Below are positions 39,704 through 46,834 of a stretch of DNA of 64,000 nt, in pieces. How positions within the stretch are numbered: the stretch's first letter is position 1; each line of letters starts with the position of its first letter. Source of the stretch: Pirellulaceae bacterium (GTDB lineage Bacteria > Planctomycetota > Planctomycetia > Pirellulales > Pirellulaceae); NCBI GenBank assembly GCA_023382975.1, contig JAHDXO010000004.1:1-64000 (forward strand). The letters run 5' to 3'. Both the position numbers and the translations under genes were made by a program. The notes below the pieces were generated by a model, which searched no databases, was not told where the DNA came from, and worked only from the letters and a program-made list of their open reading frames with translations.

Positions 39704-40138
39704 ATGGCAACGGGAATGGAGTCTATGACGACGATGCCTCTGCAGGCCAGTGCAATACCGTTTCGATGGCGGCGTGGCCGGCTTGAATTCTGCTTGATTA
39801 CTACCAGTCGGGGAAACTGGATTTTTCCCAAGGGCATCGTCGAACCGGGCGAGACCAGCGAGGAGGCCGCGATCAAGGAAGCTTTCGAGGAGGCCGGCTT
39901 GCATGGTCGAATCATCGGCGAACCGCTCGGCTCATACGAGCTGGCCAAATTCGGCAAGACCTTCGAAGTAACTTGTTTGCTGATGGAAGTGACCCGTTGC
40001 GACGCTCGCTGGATGGAACAGCAGATGCGTCAACGCCGCTGGGTCACTGCCGAGGACGCGAGCAAGTTGCTGAAGCAGTCGCATCTGCGCGAACTGCTCG
40101 ACGAAGCCGTCGCTCGCCTGGACAACCTACAAGTCTGA
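39704..40138 (+). CDS. Nudix hydrolase
   Basis: The 144-aa protein has a Nudix box at residues 44-66 (GIVEPGETSEEAAIKEAFEE, then AGL). All the metal-binding glutamates are present; the usual Arg of REUxEE is Lys58. The preceding RGNWIFPKG and following YELAKFGKTFEVTCLLMEV resemble the diphosphoinositol-polyphosphate/Ap4A-type Nudix group, which hydrolyses nucleoside diphosphates linked to another group. ATG 39704 is one of several nearby in-frame starts (39716, 39725, 39734). The exact substrate is unknown. Confidence 0.88.
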   Translation: MATGMESMTTMPLQASAIPFRWRRGRLEFCLITTSRGNWIFPKGIVEPGETSEEAAIKEAFEEAGLHGRIIGEPLGSYELAKFGKTFEVTCLLMEVTRCDARWMEQQMRQRRWVTAEDASKLLKQSHLRELLDEAVARLDNLQV

Positions 40139-40199
40139 CCGTTTCGCCCGGCAAGCTCGCCGGAGTCCGCGGTCTTCGCGACCGGATCTCGGATTCCCC

Positions 40200-41102
40200 T
40201 CAATCGGGACCGCGGTCGGAACCGACATCAGACGAATCCGTCAGCTCCCGTTTGATGATCGCCGCAAGTCCTTCGCGGTAACTTGGATGGCGAAATTGGA
40301 AACCAAGTTGTTCCACGAAACGACGATTGCTGATCCGTTTGCTCGAACCGGCTCGCTCCAGCGCCGCTGATCCGGGCGCCGGTGTGGTGAAGACGGGCCG
40401 GGGCGCGTGGATCAATTGAGCCAGTTGCTCGAAGTACCGGCGCCGCAGCACGGGATGTCCGTCCGAGACACAGTACATTGCCGGGACAGGCGAATCGTTC
40501 TCAACGGCCAGCACGGCCCGGACCGCGTCGTCGACGTGGATCAGGTTCAAATAACCCTCGCTTGGAGCCGCAATCGGTTTTCCTAAGGCGAGATCCACGC
40601 GGCGCGGAATTCGTCCCGGACCGTAGATCCCCGCCAGGCGAAGGATGATCGAATGCTGGCCGATCGGGTGAGCCGCCAGCGTCCGCTCGGCATCCAGGCA
40701 GGCTAGACCACCTACACGGATCGGATTGCAGGGCGAATCTTCGTCTACCCAGCTCCCGTCCGACTGACCATAGACTCCCGTCGAGCTGACGTAGATGAAG
40801 CGGGCGACCTGCGACGGCATGACGTCCAGCACGTTGGCCAGTCCGTCCACGTACACCCGCCGCATTGATTCTCCCGACGAGCGATCGTAGCCGACAGCGA
40901 ACAAGACCGTTTGAGCCCTAGGAAGTTCAGCCATTGTGGCCGGGTCGAGGATGTCAGCAACAATGGGTTTCAGCCCCATCGCTCGCAACTCCGACGCTCG
41001 ATGCGAGGATCGGGTCACAGCATGGACGTCGTTGCCAGCCTGCAACCAAAGGTTGGCCACCCGCAAACCGAGATATCCACAGCCGAAGATCAGTTTTGTC
41101 AT
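40200..41102 (-). CDS. NAD(P)-dependent epimerase/SDR protein (YeeZ-like)
   Basis: ATG 41102 begins MTKLIFGCGYLGLRVA, an N-terminal Rossmann Gly motif, giving 300 aa. Further SDR landmarks are IYVSSTGVYGQ, AERTLAAHP, LRLAGIYGPGR and NLIHVDDAVRAVLA. Extended-SDR proteins of this size act on nucleotide sugars or related substrates. The catalytic Tyr-x-x-x-Lys is not standard: the Tyr of TGVYGQ is at the Ser/Thr strand, and the expected YxxxK is replaced by the ACLDAERTL region, as in the YeeZ group whose activity is uncertain. Reading further upstream to 41276 only adds unrelated residues. It is divergent from the protease genes. Confidence 0.85.
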   Translation of the reverse strand: MTKLIFGCGYLGLRVANLWLQAGNDVHAVTRSSHRASELRAMGLKPIVADILDPATMAELPRAQTVLFAVGYDRSSGESMRRVYVDGLANVLDVMPSQVARFIYVSSTGVYGQSDGSWVDEDSPCNPIRVGGLACLDAERTLAAHPIGQHSIILRLAGIYGPGRIPRRVDLALGKPIAAPSEGYLNLIHVDDAVRAVLAVENDSPVPAMYCVSDGHPVLRRRYFEQLAQLIHAPRPVFTTPAPGSAALERAGSSKRISNRRFVEQLGFQFRHPSYREGLAAIIKRELTDSSDVGSDRGPD

Positions 41103-41293
41103 TGCTGTCGCATTTTCGGAACAAATTTGATCGAACTTGGTTTTCCCACGCAGGCCGAACCGACTAAGATGAGAAAGATCCGGCTTGTTTCGTGTGGGGG
41201 GCTGTACATCGAGCGCCAACCTGCAATCATTTTTCGGTACTCCTAAATCTCTAGCGAAGAATCCTTCGAATTTCAACGCAATCAGGGCCAGTC

Positions 41294-42304
41294 ATGAAGC
41301 CGTACTCGGATGTTCTACGACTTTTGTCTACCGTGCTCTTAGCTCTAGTGACCTGGATTCCGACTTGGGCGGAAGATCAAGTTGAGAACACGGCGACTAT
41401 CGATCTGAAACAACTGTTCGATGGGAACCCACCGCAGACGATCGCTGATCTCAAAGCCATGCAACAGCATCAGCAGGATCTGGCGAAGCAATTGGTGCAA
41501 TGCACGGTGGCCGTGGTGGTCGGTCCGGCCCACGGAAGCGGGGTGATCATCAGCGAGGACGGGTACGTTTTGACAGCCGCCCATGTCGCTGGGACGCCGA
41601 ACCGGCGGGCGACGGTGATCCTGGCCGACGGGCGAAGAGTCCGCGCGACGACGCTGGGATGCCATCTGACTCTCGACGCAGGATTGATGAAGATCACCGA
41701 CGCCGGTCCGTGGCCGTTTGCGGAAATGTCGCCGAACGATACCGCGAAAAGCGGTCAGTGGGGCATTGTGACGGGGCACCCTGGCGGTTACCAGGAGGGT
41801 CGTGCCCCGGTGGTGCGCATCGGGCGAGTGCTGACGACGGATCGCTTCGCGGTCACCACGGATTGTACGCTGGTCGGTGGCGACTCGGGTGGCCCGCTCT
41901 TCGACATGGAAGGCAAGGTGATCGGCATCAACAGCCGCATTGGACGAGACTTGACGGCGAACATGCATGTCCCGGTGGTTGCGTACCGGGAGAGTTGGGA
42001 CCGCTTGAAGAAAGGCGACCAGTGGGGACATTTTCCAGGCACCGGTCCGCTGATTGGAGTCAAGGGCGTCGCCGACGCGGGCACCGCTCGGATTGCAGAG
42101 GTCTACGCGAACACGCCGGCGGAGAAGGCGGGGATCAAGGCCGGCGATGTGATTGTGAAATTCAATGGCCGGGCGGTCACGGACTTCGCATCGCTCCAGT
42201 TGCTGGTGAACGATTGTAGCCCCGGAGACAAGGTCGAAGTCGAATTGCAGCGAGGCGATCGGCGAGTCTTGTTGAAGTTGGAGGTCGGAAGGCAATCGTC
42301 GTGA
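41294..42304 (+). CDS. Exported trypsin-like serine protease with PDZ domain
   Basis: A 336-aa DegP/HtrA-like protein with a signal peptide (~1-26, cleavage near TWA-E). The catalytic triad is visible: His97 in VLTAAHVAG, Asp128 in LTLDAGLMKI and Ser198 in GGDSGGPLFD. A single C-terminal PDZ domain (~250-333) contains GVKGV, IAEVYANTPAEKAGIKAGDV and FNGRAVTDF. Periplasmic proteases of this type degrade or sense misfolded envelope proteins. A second, degenerate homologue follows ~110 bases later, and a DUF1638 gene after that, all on the same strand. Confidence 0.9.
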   Translation: MKPYSDVLRLLSTVLLALVTWIPTWAEDQVENTATIDLKQLFDGNPPQTIADLKAMQQHQQDLAKQLVQCTVAVVVGPAHGSGVIISEDGYVLTAAHVAGTPNRRATVILADGRRVRATTLGCHLTLDAGLMKITDAGPWPFAEMSPNDTAKSGQWGIVTGHPGGYQEGRAPVVRIGRVLTTDRFAVTTDCTLVGGDSGGPLFDMEGKVIGINSRIGRDLTANMHVPVVAYRESWDRLKKGDQWGHFPGTGPLIGVKGVADAGTARIAEVYANTPAEKAGIKAGDVIVKFNGRAVTDFASLQLLVNDCSPGDKVEVELQRGDRRVLLKLEVGRQSS

Positions 42305-42415
42305 CCAGCCCGCGCGGCTTCCATGTTGCCAGGGTCGGATAATCGAGTTCGGCGAGAGCGAATCAAGGTTCTGCCTCTCCGCGAACAGCCAATCACAGAT
42401 GAGGGTGTCTGCCAA

Positions 42416-43441
42416 ATGATGGGACGAGATATGATTCGGACTCGAATGTTCGTCTGCTTATCGCTGCTTCTCGCATGCATCGCACTTGGATTCATTCCGG
42501 TCAGCTCCGCCGACGATCAGGAACGAAATGCTTATTCGATCAAGAATGCGTTTCGCGAGGCGGTGGTCGACGCCGCGCGCAGTACCGTGCGAGTTTTGTG
42601 CGACGACCGTCGTTCCTCGCTGGGAGTCATCGTCGAGGCAGACGGCTACGTTCTGACGAAAGCCAGCGAACTGAACGGCGACGTGAGTTGCCAAATGCTC
42701 GGACGCGCTACGATGCCGGCTCGCATTATCGGAGTCGACGAGCAATGGGATCTGGCACTGCTCAAGGTGGACGCCGAGAACCTGCCCGCGATCCAGTGGA
42801 GCGAAAGCGACGCGCCACCGGTCGGCAGTTGGCTGGCGACTCCCGGGTTGGACGCCCTGCCGATCGCCATCGGCGTGGTGAGCGTCGGCCCCCGCAAAAT
42901 TGATCGGCGTATGCCTGCTCTGGGAATCGTGCTGGAAGACAGTGACCAAGGGCCTCGCGTCAACCGCGTGCTCGATGACAGTGGCGCGGCCAAAGCCGGA
43001 GTGAAGGCGGGCGACGTGGTCGTCGAGCTGGACGATCAAGCGGTTGCCGACCGCGACTCGCTGATCGAGGCGATCCGTCAGCGCAGTCCTGGCGACAAGG
43101 TTCGTCTGAAGGTCCGCCGTGGCGAAGAAACGCTGAACGTTGAAGCGATCCTGGGCGAGCTGAACAATATGGTGCATGGGAATCGCGAGGATTTCCAGAA
43201 TACGTTGGGCGGTCAACTGAGCGAGAGACGGGCGGGTTTCCCCCTTGCTTTGCAGCACGACACCGTGTTGACTCCCAGCCAATGCGGCGGTCCGATCGTC
43301 GATATCGAGGGCCACGTGGTCGGCCTGAACATCGCCCGTGCCAGTCGAGTCGGCAGCTATGCGATCCCGTCGTCGGTGATCAAGCCGTTGCTCAAGGAGA
43401 TGAAGTCGGGCAGATTGGTCAACACTACGCCCACCGACTAA
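42416..43441 (+). CDS. Pseudo-protease of the trypsin/HtrA type with an inserted PDZ domain
   Basis: ATG 42416 (others at 42419 and 42431) gives 341 aa with a signal peptide (~1-32). The N-terminal barrel half (~45-162) has VLTKASEL where HtrA proteins have TAAHV, so the catalytic His is Ser84; Asp112 (WDLALLKV) is kept. A PDZ domain (~166-248, AGVKAGDVVVELDDQAV) comes next. The second half (~255-330) then follows, with SQCGGPIVDIEGHVVGLNIA; the serine site is Cys290. So the PDZ sits inside the protease fold instead of at the end. It is probably inactive and may bind or regulate. It lies in tandem with the intact protease and two bases before the DUF1638 gene. Confidence 0.8.
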   Translation: MMGRDMIRTRMFVCLSLLLACIALGFIPVSSADDQERNAYSIKNAFREAVVDAARSTVRVLCDDRRSSLGVIVEADGYVLTKASELNGDVSCQMLGRATMPARIIGVDEQWDLALLKVDAENLPAIQWSESDAPPVGSWLATPGLDALPIAIGVVSVGPRKIDRRMPALGIVLEDSDQGPRVNRVLDDSGAAKAGVKAGDVVVELDDQAVADRDSLIEAIRQRSPGDKVRLKVRRGEETLNVEAILGELNNMVHGNREDFQNTLGGQLSERRAGFPLALQHDTVLTPSQCGGPIVDIEGHVVGLNIARASRVGSYAIPSSVIKPLLKEMKSGRLVNTTPTD

Positions 43442-43443
43442 CG

Positions 43444-44196
43444 ATGTTGCTGAAACTTCTCTCCTGCAACGTTTTCCTGCGCGAAGCTTGTTTGGCGATC
43501 GCGCATTCCCCGCACACCATCGATCCCGAGTTTTTCGAACTGGGCGAGCACGCGCATCCAGATCGACTGCGCGAGTCGCTCCAGGCACGGATCGACGCGG
43601 CCGCCCAGGAAGCCAAGCGATACGACGCGATCCTGGTGCTGTACGGCCTGTGCGGCAACGCCGGCGTCGGACTGCGCGCCCCGGGAACCCGGCTGGTAAT
43701 CCCGCGCGCCCACGATTGCTGCACGATCCTGCTGGGTTCGAAAGACCGTTTCCGCGAGCATTTCGAGCAGAACCCCAGCACGCCGTTTAGTTCCCTCGGC
43801 TACATGGAACGCGGCAACTATTTTCTCCGCACCGACCTGGGCGATGGACGGATTCACTACGGTGATCAATACGCAGCGTTGGTCGAGCAGTATGGCGAGG
43901 ACAACGCGAAGTACATTTGGGAGAGCATGCACCCCGAAGGCATGGAAGCGGCGGGGCATCAAATCGTATTCATCGACATTCCGGAGACGGCGTGCCTGGG
44001 AGGCGAGACTCAGTTCCGCAACAAGGCGGCGGCCGAGGGCAAGTCGTACCGAAGCTTGCAGGGCGACATGCGATTGATCCGCCGATTGATCGAGGGAGAC
44101 TGGGATCCTGACGAGTTTCTGATCGTCGAGCCTGGACAGCAGACGGCGGGTGTGTATGATTGGAGCGAAGTGATCTGCACCCGCGAGGCGCAGTAG
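43444..44196 (+). CDS. DUF1638 family protein
   Basis: A 250-aa cytoplasmic protein starting two bases after the pseudo-protease stop. Its signature is a Cys/Gly block (ILVLYGLCGNAGVGL) followed by VIPRAHDCCTILLGSK, the DUF1638 metal- or corrinoid-associated-looking pattern; more cysteines lie in ETACLGGETQF. Members occur in methanogens and bacteria near methyltransferase genes, and their biochemical function is unknown. The tight coupling to an envelope pseudo-protease is probably transcriptional convenience. Confidence 0.82.
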   Translation: MLLKLLSCNVFLREACLAIAHSPHTIDPEFFELGEHAHPDRLRESLQARIDAAAQEAKRYDAILVLYGLCGNAGVGLRAPGTRLVIPRAHDCCTILLGSKDRFREHFEQNPSTPFSSLGYMERGNYFLRTDLGDGRIHYGDQYAALVEQYGEDNAKYIWESMHPEGMEAAGHQIVFIDIPETACLGGETQFRNKAAAEGKSYRSLQGDMRLIRRLIEGDWDPDEFLIVEPGQQTAGVYDWSEVICTREAQ

Positions 44197-44442
44197 GAAG
44201 GTGAGGCATTCCTGACTCTGCCCGTACTCTGGGGGCAGACCCTATGAACGCCCGCCTAAATCGCTCTGGCGTAGATTCCGAGCTTCCGCCTATCATGCCA
44301 AGCCTCGGAAATGCCGAAGCTCAAAACGGATCTCAAGCCATTCTGTCGCGATCGGGATGAATCCCGCTGCAGCCACGGAAACCGCGGGTGACAGGCATTT
44401 GAGCGCGGCCTGCGGAAACGGAGCCTCATCGAGACATCGAAA

Positions 44443-45018
44443 GTGCAAAGATTGAAAGCGATATTCGGAAAGTTGATGACGCTGGATGATACGCCGCATC
44501 GGATCGCGTTGGGGATGGCTATCGGAGTGTTCATCGCCTGGACGCCGACGGTCGGGGTGCAGATGCTGGCAGTGATTCCCATCGCTTGTCTGCTCGGGGC
44601 AAATCGAATCGCGGGGTTGATCGGCGTTTACCTGTCGAATCCCCTGACGTTCCTGCCCATGTATTGGCTGGACTATCGATTTGGCGCGGCTCTTTTGGGC
44701 AACCCGTTGACGTTCGACGAGTTCCGTGGAATCCTCGCCCGCGAGGGTTGGGCGGAGTGTTGGTGGGGACTAGTCGGGATCGGACTCGAAATGGCGGTGC
44801 CGATGTGGCTTGGCGGCATCATCTTGGGTACGATTTCCGGCCTGATTGGCTACGCGGCAACATTCTGGTTGGTTGGCATGTTGCGGCCTTCCAAGTTCCC
44901 GACGCTAGCACGAAGTCACCAAACGATCATCGCCACGGACGGCCAAGTCGATTGTCCGATCGCGGCCAGCAGTCTGGGAACTCGACGAAATGGACCATGC
45001 AGGGCAAGCGAAGTCTGA
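44443..45018 (+). CDS. DUF2062 membrane protein
   Basis: GTG 44443 gives 191 aa; an ATG at 44476 is a possible later start. Family features are GMAIGVFIAWTPTVGVQM and NPLTFLPMYWLDYRFGAALL, with three or four membrane helices (~24-40, ~44-62, ~106-140), as in the DUF2062 family often found with lipid or sugar-transfer genes. Its end overlaps the start of the phosphatidylserine decarboxylase gene by 29 bases, so it belongs to the phospholipid operon. Function not known. Confidence 0.82.
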   Translation: MQRLKAIFGKLMTLDDTPHRIALGMAIGVFIAWTPTVGVQMLAVIPIACLLGANRIAGLIGVYLSNPLTFLPMYWLDYRFGAALLGNPLTFDEFRGILAREGWAECWWGLVGIGLEMAVPMWLGGIILGTISGLIGYAATFWLVGMLRPSKFPTLARSHQTIIATDGQVDCPIAASSLGTRRNGPCRASEV

Positions 45019-45976
45019 ATCGCCTCCGTCAATGGATCCCCGGATCCGTGACATTCAACCGGGTGGTGGTGTCGTCATCCGCCTGGAAAAGGCATGGGGC
45101 GTGTGGCGGCGATGGTGGCTGAAACGGTTCCGCAGAGCGTATGTTTCGCGGATGCTTGCCTGCCGCCGGGGAGACCCGACCGGCGTTCCCCATGAAGTGC
45201 TTGATCCGCGCGACTTGAAGCTGCATCGCAACCAGACGGACTGCCATTGGCGGCCGGAGGACGATCCGTTCGCGTGGCGCGACCGTCTGCCGTTTGTGAG
45301 GGTCGGATTGGCCGAGTTGATCGTTTTCTCCGCCGTGGCTTGGCCTGCTGCCGTCGTTTTTTCGTTGTGTGCCGCGTATCTTGCCACCGGATTCTTCGTG
45401 CGAGTCGGCCTTGGCATTTTGGCGTCGGGATGCGTCTTGATTGGCCTCGGTGTCGCTTGGTTCTTCCGGAATCCACGACGCACGGTTCCAGTCGGAATGG
45501 GCGAAGTCGTCGCTCCGGCCGACGGCAAGGTGGTGGGCATCGAGCGGATCGACGACCCGTTTCTCGGTGGGCCGGCGTGTGAGATTACCATTTTCCTGTC
45601 CGTTTTTAACGTGCATATCAACCGGTCGCCGGTTGCCGCGCGGGTGATCGGGATCGGATACCAGCCCGGCAAGTTCCTGAACGCTCTGCGCCCGGAATCC
45701 AGCCGGGAGAACGAACAGTTGACCATTCGCCTCGAAGAAGAAGCTCCCTCGAATCGCCGAGCAATCGTCCGGCAGATCACGGGTGCCATCGCCAGGCGAA
45801 TCGTCTGTTGGGTCAAGCCGGGTGACCGCTTGCAGCGGGGCGAGGCGTTTGGCATGATCAAACTGGGATCGCGTACCGTATTGGTGATCCCCGACGATGG
45901 CCATTTGGACGTCATGGTCCGAGTGGGCGACAAAGTTCGCGCCGGTTCGTCGATCCTGGCCCGTTACAAACCGTAG
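44990..45976 (+). CDS. psd: Phosphatidylserine decarboxylase
   Basis: This pyruvoyl enzyme makes phosphatidylethanolamine by decarboxylating phosphatidylserine at the inner membrane. The 328-aa proenzyme has two adjacent membrane helices (~90-140), then the conserved RNPRRTVPVGMGEVVAPADG, FLSVFNVHINRSPVA and the self-cleavage site FGMIKLGSR (Ser ~294 becomes the pyruvoyl group). The C-terminal small-chain end (KVRAGSSILARYKP) fits the short, PSD-A-type branch. An N-terminal ~85 residues precede the core. The start at 44990 overlaps the DUF2062 gene; ATG 45032 is an alternative. pssA follows 21 bases later. Confidence 0.92.
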   Translation: MDHAGQAKSESPPSMDPRIRDIQPGGGVVIRLEKAWGVWRRWWLKRFRRAYVSRMLACRRGDPTGVPHEVLDPRDLKLHRNQTDCHWRPEDDPFAWRDRLPFVRVGLAELIVFSAVAWPAAVVFSLCAAYLATGFFVRVGLGILASGCVLIGLGVAWFFRNPRRTVPVGMGEVVAPADGKVVGIERIDDPFLGGPACEITIFLSVFNVHINRSPVAARVIGIGYQPGKFLNALRPESSRENEQLTIRLEEEAPSNRRAIVRQITGAIARRIVCWVKPGDRLQRGEAFGMIKLGSRTVLVIPDDGHLDVMVRVGDKVRAGSSILARYKP

Positions 45977-45997
45977 AAGTCTTCCGGAGGTTTCCCC

Positions 45998-46825
45998 GTG
46001 CAGGCCGAACGCAGGTTTCCCGTGCTGCCGACGATGCTCACGTTGGGCAATGCGTTCTGCGGATTTGCGGCGATCACCTACGCGGCCAAACTTGGACCGG
46101 AAGCCCAAGCCGCGGACATGTACTTGCGGTTGGCCGCTTTGTATATTTTTGCCGGCATGGCGTTCGACGCTCTGGACGGAACCGTGGCGCGCTGGACCAA
46201 CCAGCAGAGCGAATTCGGCGCGCAACTGGACAGCCTGTGCGATGTGGTCACGTTCGGGGTGGCCCCGGCCTTTCTGCTGCGCCAGTTTTGCGTGAGCAGC
46301 TTGTTGCATTCCCGCATCATCTGGGGGATTGCGGCGTTGTATGTCGTGTGCGCGATCCTCCGATTGGCTCGGTTCAATACGGACATCGAGCAGGACGATT
46401 CGCATTCCTGGTTTGCCGGTCTGCCCACGCCCGCGGCGGCTGGCGTCGTCGCATCGTTTCCCATCGCCATGAATGCCGTTCACCGCTGGCTGGATCCAAG
46501 CTTCGTCAAGATTTCGGAATTGGGCCGCGAGTTGACTGGCTGGCTGAACTGGGCCTTGATTCAATCGCTGCCGCTGGTGACGCTGGCCGTGGCCTGCTTG
46601 ATGGTCAGCCAGCTTCGGTATCCGCACGCGTTCAATCAACTGATCAGCCGCCGGCGCAGCCGGATGCAGTTGATTCAAATCGTGTTCACCGTGGTGGTCG
46701 CGTTCGTCGTGGGGGAAGTGATCGTGTTGATGGCCTTTTGCTGGTTCGCGTTCGCGTCGCCAGTCCGCATTGTTCTGCAACACACGATCTCCCGCTTCTT
46801 CGTGCGGAAGCCGCCTCCGGCGTAG
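45998..46825 (+). CDS. pssA: CDP-diacylglycerol-serine O-phosphatidyltransferase
   Basis: GTG 45998 with CCGGAGG upstream encodes 275 aa. It catalyses CDP-diacylglycerol + serine to phosphatidylserine, the substrate of the Psd enzyme encoded just before. The CDP-alcohol phosphatidyltransferase motif D-x2-DG-x2-AR-x8-G-x3-D-x3-D is complete (Asp57, Asp60, Arg65, Gly74, Asp78, Asp82). Several membrane helices are seen: near FAAITYAAK, IIWGIAALYVVCAIL, ALIQSLPLVTLAVACLM, and IVFTVVVAFVVGEVIVLMAF at the end. The psd-pssA arrangement is a common phosphatidylethanolamine operon. Confidence 0.95.
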   Translation: MQAERRFPVLPTMLTLGNAFCGFAAITYAAKLGPEAQAADMYLRLAALYIFAGMAFDALDGTVARWTNQQSEFGAQLDSLCDVVTFGVAPAFLLRQFCVSSLLHSRIIWGIAALYVVCAILRLARFNTDIEQDDSHSWFAGLPTPAAAGVVASFPIAMNAVHRWLDPSFVKISELGRELTGWLNWALIQSLPLVTLAVACLMVSQLRYPHAFNQLISRRRSRMQLIQIVFTVVVAFVVGEVIVLMAFCWFAFASPVRIVLQHTISRFFVRKPPPA

Positions 46826-46834
46826 CGTGAGCGT

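Noticed and set aside
41103-41276. N-terminal extension of the epimerase
   Set aside because: The Rossmann Gly motif needs to be at the very N-terminus (MTKLIFGCGYLG); the upstream residues are intergenic sequence read through.
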